Shown in pieces: positions 27,455 to 37,187 of a stretch of 64,000 bases of DNA. The number at the start of each line of letters is the position of its first letter. Within the stretch, counting starts at the first letter, position 1. Under the pieces are notes generated by a model. The model ran no database searches. It was not told the DNA's origin and saw only the letters and a list, made by a program, of their open reading frames with translations. The position numbers were made by a program, and so were the translations under genes. This DNA is from UBA1941 sp046329555 (GTDB lineage Bacteria > Bacteroidota > Bacteroidia > Chitinophagales > LD1), in NCBI GenBank assembly GCA_046329555.1, contig JAXLUK010000001.1, positions 558,001 through 622,000 on the forward strand, in the 5' to 3' direction.

Positions 27455-28342
27455 ATGTTTGATTTCTTCCGGAAAAAATCAGTTGCTCCAGATGACCACC
27501 CTAAAGCGGTTGGCGCTTTTTATAACCAGCACCATGATGCCTTTATCAGGGTATACGGAGAAGTAATTCAAGCCTTTAGAACAAACGATTTGTCGCGCAT
27601 TCTGGATTATCAGCAAGAATTAATTGGTTTGAAGGCGGGACAAAAAGTTTTAGATGCCGGCTGCGGCGTTTGTGGTCCGGCGCGATACTTCGCCAAAAAT
27701 GCCAATTGTAAAATTGAGGCAGTCACCATTTCAGAAGTGCAAGCGCGTGTAGCAAAAGAGAAGAATGAGGCCGCCGGATTAACTGAGTTGATTCATGTAC
27801 AATACGCCGATTATCACCAACTGCCATCTTTATTTGCTGCAGAATCTTTCGAACGAATTTACTTTTTAGAATCTTTCGGTCATTCGCGTAACAAGGCCTT
27901 GTTACTGGATGCCTGCTGGAAAGTTTTGCAACCAGGAGGAGAGATTTATATCAAAGATCTGTTTGTTCGCGTAGCCGCAGATCACGGCGTACAGAAGAAG
28001 ATTAATCGCGAAATTGATAAGATTAACGAAGCTTACCATTACGAAGTAGCCGATTTAAATCAATTTCTTGACCTAGCCAGAAAAGCTGGTTACGTGGTTG
28101 CCTTCGTAAAAACGATTGATATCAGTTTAGAAGATTTCGAGAATCTCAGTATCTCTAATGAGTTTCAGGAGTTAACAGGAATTGCAAAAATCGACAACTG
28201 GGAAAGCTATGTGTTCCCGGTCGACTTCTTCGAGATTAAATTATACAAACCAGAGTACGACATCGCCAAAGGTATGCACCGATACTTCATACAGAATTTG
28301 TTTCAGATTAAAGTTGCCGGCACACGGCCCGATGCATTATGA
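27455..28342 (+). CDS. Class I SAM-dependent methyltransferase
   Basis: 295 residues. Motif I is 'VLDAGCGVCGPARYFA' near residue 68, with the acidic residue after strand 2 (KIEAVTISEVQ) and the post-I region 'AKEKNEAAGL'. The layout matches the small-molecule C-, O- or sterol-type methyltransferases related to UbiE and sterol 24-C-methyltransferase. Its stop overlaps the start of the UbiA gene (ATGA 28339-28342), so the two work together. Prenyltransferase plus methyltransferase is the usual pair for tailoring a quinone or other prenylated ring, but the substrate here is unknown. Confidence 0.85.
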   Translation: MFDFFRKKSVAPDDHPKAVGAFYNQHHDAFIRVYGEVIQAFRTNDLSRILDYQQELIGLKAGQKVLDAGCGVCGPARYFAKNANCKIEAVTISEVQARVAKEKNEAAGLTELIHVQYADYHQLPSLFAAESFERIYFLESFGHSRNKALLLDACWKVLQPGGEIYIKDLFVRVAADHGVQKKINREIDKINEAYHYEVADLNQFLDLARKAGYVVAFVKTIDISLEDFENLSISNEFQELTGIAKIDNWESYVFPVDFFEIKLYKPEYDIAKGMHRYFIQNLFQIKVAGTRPDAL

Positions 28343-29322
28343 GCTGGATGAAAGCGGCGGTTTTGCGCCTATACTTTCCGCTGCTTCATAAATTCAGTGT
28401 TGTTTTTACGGGTATTTATCTAGCCTTATTCCATGTAGATGTGAGCTTAAAGAAAGCGCTACCCTATCTGGTGTTGGCCTTATTCACCGCTGCAGGTATT
28501 GCAGCCTTTGGCTATCTGCTTAATGATTATTTTGATCGGGATGCCGACCAGTGCTCTGGGAAAGTCAATCTATATAACGAACAACCGCTGTTATTTTGGA
28601 TAGGTATAGTTGCAGCACTAGTCATTGGGCTGAGTCCATGGATTTGGCTACCGTTTAACCAAGTCAGCGGAATAGGTTTAGTAATAGAGATGTTCTTGTT
28701 TGCCGCTTATGCGGTTCCGCCGCTTCGTTTGAAAGAACGAGGTTGGGCTGGTATTGTATGTGATAGTTGCTACGCCTATGTGATTCCCTGTTTACTGGCT
28801 GGTTACACTTTTATACTACTAAAGCCAGATGCACAAGTTCATTGGTCAGCCGTTGCAGCATTGAGCACTTGGTTGTTGCTATTGGGGATGCGCAATATTT
28901 TACAACATCAGTTAGCTGATGAAATAGACGACAGACAGAGTAAAACACTGACCTTGGTTACGGTTTCAGGAAGCAGCTTAGCGCAGCAATACCTGGATAT
29001 TTTACGAATGTTGGAATGGTGCAGTTTTGCCCTGGTATTGTGGCTTAGCTATCCTAAGATTTGGCTATTAATGGCTTGGCTATTGTATGGGGTCATTTAC
29101 AGCGGAAAAAAAATAATTGTGAATGCTGCACCATGGAAGTATGCTATGTGGCGAAAACAATTCACAGACCAACATTGGCTAAATGAATTTTACGAGAAAT
29201 ACTGGGCAATCATAGCCTTGTTGTTATTCTCGGTGTTACACCCCGCTTATCTGGCAATTTTGGCATTTCACCTAGTTGTATTTTTTCCGCTATACAAACC
29301 AGATTTACTTCAGCGGTTCTAA
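28339..29322 (+). CDS. UbiA-family membrane prenyltransferase
   Basis: 327 residues with eight or nine membrane helices. The first Asp-rich motif is 'NDYFDRDADQ' near residue 54 and the second is 'LADEIDDRQ' near 193, both needed to bind Mg2+ and the prenyl diphosphate. Members transfer isoprenyl groups to aromatic or other acceptors within the membrane. It is coupled by ATGA to the methyltransferase. This is the only enzyme in the cluster that would attach a hydrophobic chain, so the product may be an isoprenoid or lipid. It is convergent with the lipoprotein gene at 29305 (18 bp overlap). Confidence 0.85.
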   Translation: MSWMKAAVLRLYFPLLHKFSVVFTGIYLALFHVDVSLKKALPYLVLALFTAAGIAAFGYLLNDYFDRDADQCSGKVNLYNEQPLLFWIGIVAALVIGLSPWIWLPFNQVSGIGLVIEMFLFAAYAVPPLRLKERGWAGIVCDSCYAYVIPCLLAGYTFILLKPDAQVHWSAVAALSTWLLLLGMRNILQHQLADEIDDRQSKTLTLVTVSGSSLAQQYLDILRMLEWCSFALVLWLSYPKIWLLMAWLLYGVIYSGKKIIVNAAPWKYAMWRKQFTDQHWLNEFYEKYWAIIALLLFSVLHPAYLAILAFHLVVFFPLYKPDLLQRF

Positions 29323-30198
29323 ATGATTTTCGAGATAGTAACGTTCGCGCATTTCTGCTAACGCCCATAGACCGAATCCAGTAGAATACATGTCGAAATT
29401 ATATTGCGACAGGGCTTCTGCAGTGGCGGGTTTCGGATACGTGGCCCAGCCTCCGTTATGTTGTTGTGCTAACAAATAGTCAACCACCTTTTTGTAATCA
29501 ACACTTTGATCGGGTATATAATTAAAAAAGGCCAGTGAGCGCAGATTCCAGGCTAAATCATTCCGTTCTACAACGGCACCGGATGCATCAAACAACAAGG
29601 TGCGTAAATGCTGTTTCACCTGGGCAATACTCTGATTCAAAAGGACAGAATCACAAGAGCATCGCTTTTGCTTTATTTCAGATAAAATGAAGCAAACTTC
29701 CGGTAGCATTTGCGTGTCTCTCATCGCTTCGGCAACCGCAAACTCAATCACCCGATTTGGTGTATTAACATACTGGCAGAAAGTCATCCATCCAAAACGT
29801 ACATCGGCCTTTTTAAAACCGTCTATAACCGATAGTGCAGTGGCAGGGTCGCGCAACGCCGAATCAGAAATCGCTGGCTTGCTCAGGCCATTGTAATAAT
29901 TGCCATATGCACTCATTATGGCCTGACGATTTTCAAACAATTTCCATTTTACAGAATTTATTCCCAATGAAAAGTGTTTATCGTAGAGAGAAATAAGCGC
30001 CAGCAATTCGGGTGATTCACCGCCTTTCAAGTTATTCAGCACAACATAGTCAGCAGTCTGAATTCGGGCATTCAAAGTATCCTCGTAAGGCGTGGTTTTC
30101 CTGGTCGGTTTAGGACTATCTACCGCCACAGTTTTGGGTGTTTTACAGGCGCTGAAGAGAACAAGCGTCAAAATCGTGATGATGAAATTCCTGATCAT
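29305..30198 (-). CDS. Lipoprotein with squalene-cyclase-like QxxGGW motif, function unknown
   Basis: 297 residues. A signal peptide ends in a lipobox-like 'LVLFSAC' with the lipid-attachment Cys at about 18. The rest is helical, and near the C-terminus 'LLAQQHNGGWATYPKPATA' resembles the QW-type repeat of terpene cyclase / protein prenyltransferase alpha-alpha barrels. Only one such motif is clear and no catalytic DxDD was found, so enzymatic cyclase activity should not be assumed. It is followed on the same strand by GldH (overlap 4 bp, ATGA-type) and RicT upstream. Its location between UbiA and GldH does not settle its role. Confidence 0.6.
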   Translation of the reverse strand: MIRNFIITILTLVLFSACKTPKTVAVDSPKPTRKTTPYEDTLNARIQTADYVVLNNLKGGESPELLALISLYDKHFSLGINSVKWKLFENRQAIMSAYGNYYNGLSKPAISDSALRDPATALSVIDGFKKADVRFGWMTFCQYVNTPNRVIEFAVAEAMRDTQMLPEVCFILSEIKQKRCSCDSVLLNQSIAQVKQHLRTLLFDASGAVVERNDLAWNLRSLAFFNYIPDQSVDYKKVVDYLLAQQHNGGWATYPKPATAEALSQYNFDMYSTGFGLWALAEMRERYYLENHLEPLK

Positions 30199-30710
30199 GG
30201 TTGATTCGTTTGTATTGCCGCCCTTTCTACCCGCAACCCGATGGCCTTGATTCTTGGCAGCGGGTTTACACGCATATCCTGTTGCAAAGTAAAGGTGTAC
30301 TTACCTTTCATGGGAAACTTGGCAGCCTGTTGTATCAATACCGGCATATCGCAATTATCACCCATACAGTGGCCGTACCAATGTCCATCGGCCTCTGATA
30401 ATGGTAGGTTAACGCGTTTTTGGATGTGTTTGCCGTCAGGAAATTGCGTGCTTACCTGCACATACATATTCCGCCATTCAAACTCAAAGGAATGCCTTAC
30501 GTTGATGAAAATATTGTATCTGGCCGTGGTATCGGAAATATCGAAAGTGAAAGATTTCGCATCGGTATATGGCCAGCTTTCGCCTTCAACAGGGAAATTA
30601 GTTTCATATACCCGCTGGCGGTCGCAGCTACCCAAAATCAATGCTACAACAAGCATGCTGGAAAGCACCCGGAAACGAGATATAGCAGTTGCACCTTGCC
30701 GCATGCTCAA
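30195..30710 (-). CDS. gldH: Gliding motility lipoprotein GldH
   Basis: 171 residues with a lipobox 'LILGSC' (Cys at about 29). 'YETNFPVEGESWPYTD' and 'YNIFINVRHSFEFEWRNMYV', together with 'LPLSEADGHWYGHCMGDNCD', are characteristic of GldH, a lipoprotein required for gliding and T9SS function in Flavobacterium johnsoniae. The gene follows the RicT gene on the minus strand with no gap, an order commonly seen in Bacteroidota. It supports placement of this genome among gliding or T9SS-bearing Bacteroidota. Confidence 0.85.
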   Translation of the reverse strand: MSMRQGATAISRFRVLSSMLVVALILGSCDRQRVYETNFPVEGESWPYTDAKSFTFDISDTTARYNIFINVRHSFEFEWRNMYVQVSTQFPDGKHIQKRVNLPLSEADGHWYGHCMGDNCDMPVLIQQAAKFPMKGKYTFTLQQDMRVNPLPRIKAIGLRVERAAIQTNQP

Positions 30711-32021
30711 TTATGATTGTGGTGGTGTATCAGAACCGCCCTTTGGCCCTCCTCCCTTGCGCTTGTCGCGTGGGGGATGTTGCCGACGTTCCCCTTGTGG
30801 ATGCCGGCGTTGCTCTTGCGGTCGAGGACCTTTATCCTGCTGCTGACCCTTTTGTTGTTGAGCGCCGCCCTGATTTTTCGATTGCTGGTCGCGCTGCTTT
30901 TGTTGATTGCGGCGCTGTTGGTTCCGCTGTTTGCGCGCTTTCTCGTCCAACGCCTGCAAACTTACTTGTCCCACCAAATCATCGTGCTTCGATTCATCAA
31001 CTACTTCTTCCTCAACAATACTGAAATTGCTAAGACTGGCAGGCTTTTTCCCCTGCTTATTCATCCACAACAACTCATTCACCGATTCAATACTCAGGGT
31101 AAATTGCGCTGCCGGGTTTTCTGCATAAGCATAGATCAGTTGCTTCTTTAAAATTTCTGTTTTACGCAGTACGGCACGCCCCTCTTCCGTTTCAATAATA
31201 TCTGCTTGCCTTGGGAATTTCTTCAGGGCATCATTGTAGGTGTCTAACTCGTAATTCAGACAACACTTCAACCTACCACACTGGCCGCTCATTTTATCGG
31301 AATTAACCGAAAGGTTTTGGTAGCGAACAGCATTGGTGGTAACCGATTTAAAATCCTGTAACCAGCTACTGCAGCACAATTCCCTACCGCACGTGCCCAC
31401 ACCGCCAATCCGGGCAGCTTCCTGACGGGCTCCGATTTGCCGCATTTCAATTTTAACTTTGAAATCGCGCGCATAAACTTTCACCAACTCACGAAAATCT
31501 ACCCGACCTTCCGCCGTGTAGTAAATGGTAAGTTTTTTGCCATCGCCCTGAAACTCAACATCGCCAATTTTCATATCCAAACGAAGCGTTTTGGCAATCG
31601 CTCTGGCGCGAATCATCACTTCTTGCTCCTTATTTCGACCATCCAGATAGGCATTAACATCCTGCTCATTGGCAACACGGAGGATAGCACGGATGGTATC
31701 ATCGCGCTCCGTAACTTTCTTCTTCTTCATTTGCGCCTTCACCAATTCCCCCTGAAGGCTTACTTCGCCAATATCGAAACCCTGAGCAGCTTCTACTACA
31801 ATTAATTGCCCTTTAACTAAATCCAAACCATTTGAATTGCGATAAAACCCTTTCCGCGAGCCATTTTTAAAGCCCACTTCCACAATATTGAAATTCTCAT
31901 TAAACGACAAAGGCATACCGGCCAGCCAATCGAAAACATTATTCCGACTGCACCCGCCACTGCTACAACTGCCGCCACTGCCGCAGCCCGCTACACCTTC
32001 TTTAGTATTAGAACAACCCAT
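30711..32021 (-). CDS. ricT: PSP1-domain protein, RicT/YaaT family
   Basis: 436 residues from the ATG at 32021 (MGCSNTKEG), a start typical of the family; an ATG 31 codons earlier is less likely. Cysteine pairs in 'CGSGGSCSSGGC', 'CGRELCC' and 'CGRLKCCLNYE' would hold an Fe-S centre. The PSP1 region is followed by a very basic, Gln/Arg-rich tail (residues ~370-436), which may bind RNA. In Firmicutes RicT works in the Y-complex with RNase Y; in Bacteroidota its role is unclear. It is first in an operon with gldH. Confidence 0.82.
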   Translation of the reverse strand: MGCSNTKEGVAGCGSGGSCSSGGCSRNNVFDWLAGMPLSFNENFNIVEVGFKNGSRKGFYRNSNGLDLVKGQLIVVEAAQGFDIGEVSLQGELVKAQMKKKKVTERDDTIRAILRVANEQDVNAYLDGRNKEQEVMIRARAIAKTLRLDMKIGDVEFQGDGKKLTIYYTAEGRVDFRELVKVYARDFKVKIEMRQIGARQEAARIGGVGTCGRELCCSSWLQDFKSVTTNAVRYQNLSVNSDKMSGQCGRLKCCLNYELDTYNDALKKFPRQADIIETEEGRAVLRKTEILKKQLIYAYAENPAAQFTLSIESVNELLWMNKQGKKPASLSNFSIVEEEVVDESKHDDLVGQVSLQALDEKARKQRNQQRRNQQKQRDQQSKNQGGAQQQKGQQQDKGPRPQEQRRHPQGERRQHPPRDKRKGGGPKGGSDTPPQS

Positions 32022-32198
32022 TACGTGTGCAACAATAAGCAAAAAAATATTGGTATCCACACTCTTTCCGTTATATACAACGTATAAAACGGCCTGCGAA
32101 ATTTTGATTAGCAAGGAGTTATAAAGTCAGATAACAAATGCAGCCTGGCCTTTTAAACCTTTCCTGCCCGCGTCAGTCAAACCCCAAACAAACATCTA

Positions 32199-33854
32199 TT
32201 GAAACTAACAAGTACCCCAGTCATTTACCCTTGTTGCCTGTTGTTTTTGTTTTTCATCTTCTCGATTCCCGATCGGTGTGAGGCGCAGCCTTACTCTATC
32301 GTTCTGGGAAGGCCAACCAACCAATCGGTAACCGCCAGCATTTTGTTCGCTGATCATTATGATTATTACCTGGAATATGGCAGCCAGCCCGGGCAATATA
32401 GCCACACCACCACCGCCACATCTAATACACCCGGTATTCCGGATGAGATTGATATGGTTGGGCTAAATCCGAATCAGCAATACTACTATCGCTTGCAATA
32501 CCGGCCTTTCCAATCCGGAAACTATACTGCGGCACCAGAACATCACTTTTTTACCCAGCGCGCCACCGGCTCTACCTTTCGTTTTACGCTGGAGGCCGAT
32601 GAGCATCTGTACGATAAAAAGGGAGTAGATAATATGTACCGAATTACGCTGGCCAACCAATTAAAGGATCAGCCGGATTTTATGATGTCGCTGGGCGATA
32701 TTTTTGGCGATGACCACACCCCTAATTCTACCACCCTTGCTGATATGGATTCGCTGCATAAGGCCTATCGGCCCTTTTTAAACAACATTTGTCAGGACGT
32801 GCCCTTCTATGTTTGTCTCGGAAATCATGAGGGCGAAAAAGATTACTATCTGCATAAAAATCCACCAAACAATATTGCGGTGTATGGCACCTTGACAAGA
32901 AAAAAATACTACCCTAATCCTTACCCCAATGCATTCTATTCCGGCGACACTACATCGGAAGGTTTTGGCATGGGACAGCCTGAAAATTTTTACGCCTTTA
33001 ACTGGGGCGATGCACTTTTTGTTGTTTTAGATGTTTATCGATACGATTGTGACACTACACCTAAGCCGCACAATTGGTCTTGGTCATTGGGCCGGGCACA
33101 ATATGATTGGCTGAAGTCGGTTTTACAACAAAGTAGTGCGCGGTACAAATTTGTATTTGCCCACCATGTTCGCGGTGAAGATCGCGGCGGCGTTACCAAC
33201 GCGCCTTTGTATGAATGGGGCGGCTATGACGGTGCAAACGGCACCACTTACAGTTTTGATACGCAGCGCCCGGGTTGGGGAAAGCCGATACATCAGTTGT
33301 TTAAAGATTATGGTGTAAACATCTTCTTCCAGGGGCACGATCATCTTTTTGCGCATGAAGTATTAGATAGTATTGTTTATCAGGAAGTACCGATGGCGGC
33401 TGATAGTACTTACCAAATTGGCATGCTGGCAAACGCAGATGCCTACATATCAGATACGCTTGATGGTACGGGTCATATTCGGGTCACTGTAAGTCCGTGT
33501 GGCACTACTGTAGATTATGTCCGTGCTTACCTGCCTAAAGATACTGTGGGTGGGCTACATCATAATGGCGAAGTGGCATTCAGTTATACTGTTGGAAAAT
33601 GTCCGGAAGGCATTGCCTCGATTGATGATCATGGATTAGCAGTGTATCCTAATCCTGCACAATGCAAAGTTCATCTCTTAATTCCCACAGACCTAACAAA
33701 TGGCTATGGAATTTTAAGAAATAACTTAGGCCAACCTGTTCTGCAAACGTCATCTTCTCAGTTTTCGGTAGAAGAAATTCCTTCGGGTTGGTATACGTTC
33801 ACCTGGTATGCAGAACAAGGCCCATTGCAGCAATCCTTATTGATATCTCATTAA
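32199..33854 (+). CDS. T9SS-exported metallophosphoesterase (purple acid phosphatase-like)
   Basis: 551 residues, TTG start. Signal peptide, an N-terminal fibronectin-like domain, then a calcineurin-type phosphoesterase with 'SLGDIFGDD', 'LGNHEGEKD', 'FAHHVRGED' and 'FQGHDHLF' as metal ligands. The C-terminal ~80 residues ('AVYPNPAQCKVHLL...') are a T9SS type A sorting domain. It is a paralogue of the next gene, 8 bp downstream. Probably releases phosphate from an organic phosphate at the cell surface. First in a four-gene run of secreted proteins. Confidence 0.85.
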   Translation: MKLTSTPVIYPCCLLFLFFIFSIPDRCEAQPYSIVLGRPTNQSVTASILFADHYDYYLEYGSQPGQYSHTTTATSNTPGIPDEIDMVGLNPNQQYYYRLQYRPFQSGNYTAAPEHHFFTQRATGSTFRFTLEADEHLYDKKGVDNMYRITLANQLKDQPDFMMSLGDIFGDDHTPNSTTLADMDSLHKAYRPFLNNICQDVPFYVCLGNHEGEKDYYLHKNPPNNIAVYGTLTRKKYYPNPYPNAFYSGDTTSEGFGMGQPENFYAFNWGDALFVVLDVYRYDCDTTPKPHNWSWSLGRAQYDWLKSVLQQSSARYKFVFAHHVRGEDRGGVTNAPLYEWGGYDGANGTTYSFDTQRPGWGKPIHQLFKDYGVNIFFQGHDHLFAHEVLDSIVYQEVPMAADSTYQIGMLANADAYISDTLDGTGHIRVTVSPCGTTVDYVRAYLPKDTVGGLHHNGEVAFSYTVGKCPEGIASIDDHGLAVYPNPAQCKVHLLIPTDLTNGYGILRNNLGQPVLQTSSSQFSVEEIPSGWYTFTWYAEQGPLQQSLLISH

Positions 33855-33862
33855 TTTCTGGT

Positions 33863-35572
33863 ATGAAATCAGTTTACGCTTTATACATAACAACTATCAT
33901 TTCCGTAGTAACCCATGCGCAACAAATCTGGCGTAGCGAGTTATTAGGTCGGCCCACCGATTCCAGCGTCGTTGTTAAATTATTTTTCGCTGATAGCGCA
34001 GAAGTGAAAGCTGATTATGGCACGATATCCGGATCGTACACGGGGCATACAAATTGGCAACTAGTTGCTGATAGTGAAGCTACAGTATTAACGCTTTCAG
34101 GCTTACAGCCAGACACACGCTATTATTACCGCATTCAATACAGAAATCCTGGAAGTTCTTCAGCTAACAATCGCCCAGAAGGATTATTCCATACCGCTCG
34201 AAAGCCAGGTAGCGCATACGTTTTCACGGTTCAGGCGGATCCCCATGTAGACCCCAACAGCGATACCGCATTATATCGTAGGTGCCTGCAAAATCAGCTA
34301 CAAGATCAGGCTGATTTCATGATTGATTTAGGAGATTTTTTGATGACGGATAAACTAAAGAATGCGTCTAACATTATTCCCCGGGATACCATCGTATACC
34401 GAAGCCGGTTACTTCGTTCATTTTATGAAATCAGCGGTCATTCACTTCCCTTGTTTATTGCTAACGGCAATCATGAAGGCGAAGCAGGATGGTACCTCAA
34501 TAATACACCCGACAATATCGCAGTATGGGATGGTTTGGAAAGAAAAAAGTACTTCTGTAATCCTGTGCCCGATCACTTCTATTCCGGAGATACCAGCACT
34601 TCCATGTATATTGGAAAAAGAGAGAGCTTTTATTCGTGGGAATGGGGAGATGCGCTCTTTGTGGTGTTAGACCCTTATTGGTACACGATGACCAAACCCG
34701 ACTCGTTGAACGGCTGGCGGTGGACGTTAGGCGATCAACAATATCATTGGCTGGAAAACGTATTGCAACAAAGCCATGCAACATTCAAATTTGTTTTTGC
34801 GCATCAGTTGGTAGGTGGCGATCCGCAGGGGCGCGGCGGCGTTGAGTTTGCCGATTATTATGAATGGGGTGGAAAGAATCTGGATGGATCGCCAGGCTTT
34901 ACACAGAATCGCCCGGGTTGGGCAAAACCCATTAAAGACTTATTGACCGCCAATCGGGTGAACATTTTCTTCCATGGGCATGATCATTTCTTCGGCCAAC
35001 AATCCAAAGATTGTTTGCTCTATCAGGAAACACCCCAACCCAGTTTACCCAACTTTAGTTATCCCAGTCAGGCGGCACAATATGGCTATCACGATGGCTG
35101 GTTTGTTGGTAACTCGGGCCATCTGAGAATTTCCGTTAGCGATGCGGAGGTTAAGGTGGAATATATCAGAGCGTATCTCCCTGCTGATACCAACGCTACA
35201 CATCACAATCGCGATGTTGCCGCTACTTATTATATCAGAAAGGTGAATTGTTATGATTCACTGCAAACGGGCAGTCCGGTTCTTTGGAATTCCGATTACT
35301 TCAGTCAGTTGGCGTTCCCAAATCCATTTCAGCAACAAACTTTCATTCAATTCAATCTACCTGACGCAGAAAAAGTTTGGTTAGATATTACGGATGCGCA
35401 AGGACGGCTGGTACGTCATCTGATTGATGGCTTCTCAGCTCCGGAAGGAGCTACTACCGTGATTTGGGATGGCAATAACGATGCCGGCTCTCCTGCACCA
35501 TCAGGTATTTATAACTATAGATTAAATGCGATTCATCATCAGTCTTCGGGAACATTGCTTTTAACCAGATAA
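33863..35572 (+). CDS. T9SS-exported metallophosphoesterase, paralogue
   Basis: 569 residues from the ATG at 33863, which begins a good signal peptide (MKSVYALYITTIISVVTHAQ). Same order as the previous protein: fibronectin-like domain, 'DLGDFLMTD', 'NGNHEGEAG', 'FAHQLVGGD' and 'FHGHDHFF'. The C-terminal tail ('LAFPNPFQQQT...LLLTR') has a FlgD-like/T9SS type A sorting domain ending with the 'SGIYNYRL' pattern. Tandem duplication of a surface phosphatase; substrates may differ. Ten bp separate it from the YHYH gene. Confidence 0.86.
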   Translation: MKSVYALYITTIISVVTHAQQIWRSELLGRPTDSSVVVKLFFADSAEVKADYGTISGSYTGHTNWQLVADSEATVLTLSGLQPDTRYYYRIQYRNPGSSSANNRPEGLFHTARKPGSAYVFTVQADPHVDPNSDTALYRRCLQNQLQDQADFMIDLGDFLMTDKLKNASNIIPRDTIVYRSRLLRSFYEISGHSLPLFIANGNHEGEAGWYLNNTPDNIAVWDGLERKKYFCNPVPDHFYSGDTSTSMYIGKRESFYSWEWGDALFVVLDPYWYTMTKPDSLNGWRWTLGDQQYHWLENVLQQSHATFKFVFAHQLVGGDPQGRGGVEFADYYEWGGKNLDGSPGFTQNRPGWAKPIKDLLTANRVNIFFHGHDHFFGQQSKDCLLYQETPQPSLPNFSYPSQAAQYGYHDGWFVGNSGHLRISVSDAEVKVEYIRAYLPADTNATHHNRDVAATYYIRKVNCYDSLQTGSPVLWNSDYFSQLAFPNPFQQQTFIQFNLPDAEKVWLDITDAQGRLVRHLIDGFSAPEGATTVIWDGNNDAGSPAPSGIYNYRLNAIHHQSSGTLLLTR

Positions 35573-35582
35573 GAAATCAAAC

Positions 35583-37187
35583 ATGAGAAAAAAACAACTC
35601 GTAGCGCTGCTCCTCACCTTACTACTGATTCCTATCTGGGCAGATGCACATCATACACATTACGACCACGTACAACTACGCCAATGGCAGGCGAATAACA
35701 GCAAGCCATTTCACGCCTCATTCACCACACTAAAAAATGATACGGCGTATTTTGAATCAGAAGAGGAACATGTTCTGGCCATTCGGTTTGACCAGTTATC
35801 GATACCTGATCAACAATATATTCATGCACGAATGCAGCAGGTGTTGCATCTCAACACGCCTATGCACGTTCATGAGGCTACTCCTGCTGTTTGGCCCTTG
35901 CGCTATTGGATGGCATTTTTGGTTTCGCTGTTTGCCGGCCTTTTGTTCATCACCTGGCTATCACCGCGGCGTTACAGAGTATTGTCGGCTGCCGGCAGCA
36001 TTAGCTTGCTGCTAATGGCTTCCGGATTTATGTACCGATCCGTAAACCTAACTACCGCAGTTTCAGATCCGTTGTCAATCGATTCCTCATTTACACCTTT
36101 CAAACCGGGTGTAATCACTTCATGGGATAACAATTATTTCTACGTGGAAGACAATGGCATACCGGGCCATGACACCATGATGACCGGTATCGTAAGCTGG
36201 CAACAACAAGTTCCTATTCCACAATGTTATTACAAACCAAACGCCTGGATGATTCCATTAAACACCACTGTGGCCAGCAATCCAATTCCGGTAGATTCAA
36301 TTCACTTTACCCGCGGTGCTATTGCCATTGCCGCCAATGGTATTCCCATCTTTAACTACCATACGAATACGGGTGTAGATGCGTTTATTGATGGTCAGTT
36401 AGATCAATGGGGTGGTCATAGCGGCCGTGCCGACGACTATCACTACCACATTGCGCCCATGCATTTGTATCGCACGCTTGATCAGAAATTACCGGTTGCC
36501 TACGCACTGGATGGCTTTGCCGTTTATGGTAATGTAGAACCTGATGGTAGTCCGCGAACTGTACTGGATGCCAATAACGGCCATTTTGGCGCGAATGGCG
36601 TTTATCATTATCACGCAGTACCTACAGCACCTTATATGATTGGTAAAATGGTTGGCGTTGTTAATGAAGATTCAACGCACCAAATTATTCCTCAGGCACG
36701 TGCCCAGCCGGTACGGCCATCGCTGACGCCACTCACCGGTGCGGTAATCACCAATTTTGTTCCTAACCAAAGCACAACTGGATACACCCTCACCTATCAA
36801 CAGAATGGCCAAAGTTATCAAGTCATATATTCTTGGTCACCATCAGGCAAGTATGATTTCAGCTTCGTTTCGCCAACCACTACTACAACAGCAACCTATC
36901 AGGCTAACAAGACTTGTAATGCACCTAGCGGGATAATAACGCCTTCAGCAAAGCGACTTTTAGTATCACCGAATCCGGCTCACGGGCATGTGCACATTCG
37001 CTGTAGCGAATTCTCGCCTGCTGCTGTAACACAATTGGCACTAATCAGCGAAACCGGGGCAATGATTCAGCATTATGATGGATATAGAGACGAAATACCA
37101 TTAACGCATATGGCTGCCGGGGTCTACTTTGTGGTGGCTCAAACCAAGGAAGGTGCACTCACGCAAAAAATTATAGTTCAACCTTGA
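35583..37187 (+). CDS. YHYH-domain surface protein with T9SS sorting domain
   Basis: 534 residues. Signal peptide, then a membrane helix pair at about 100-150 (WMAFLVSLFAGLLFITWL and the following segment), so the protein may be anchored. The YHYH domain contains 'DDYHYHIAP' and 'GVYHYHAVP', the paired His motifs that give the family its name and may bind metal. The C-terminus ('LVSPNPAHGHVHIRC...') is a T9SS type A tail. It is rich in His near the N-terminus ('HHTHYDHVQ'). Function is not established; part of the same operon as the phosphoesterases. Confidence 0.78.
   Translation: MRKKQLVALLLTLLLIPIWADAHHTHYDHVQLRQWQANNSKPFHASFTTLKNDTAYFESEEEHVLAIRFDQLSIPDQQYIHARMQQVLHLNTPMHVHEATPAVWPLRYWMAFLVSLFAGLLFITWLSPRRYRVLSAAGSISLLLMASGFMYRSVNLTTAVSDPLSIDSSFTPFKPGVITSWDNNYFYVEDNGIPGHDTMMTGIVSWQQQVPIPQCYYKPNAWMIPLNTTVASNPIPVDSIHFTRGAIAIAANGIPIFNYHTNTGVDAFIDGQLDQWGGHSGRADDYHYHIAPMHLYRTLDQKLPVAYALDGFAVYGNVEPDGSPRTVLDANNGHFGANGVYHYHAVPTAPYMIGKMVGVVNEDSTHQIIPQARAQPVRPSLTPLTGAVITNFVPNQSTTGYTLTYQQNGQSYQVIYSWSPSGKYDFSFVSPTTTTTATYQANKTCNAPSGIITPSAKRLLVSPNPAHGHVHIRCSEFSPAAVTQLALISETGAMIQHYDGYRDEIPLTHMAAGVYFVVAQTKEGALTQKIIVQP

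Noticed and set aside
29305..30198. Terpene cyclase call for the lipoprotein
   Set aside because: Only one QW-like motif and no DxDD; the lipobox also argues against a usual cyclase.
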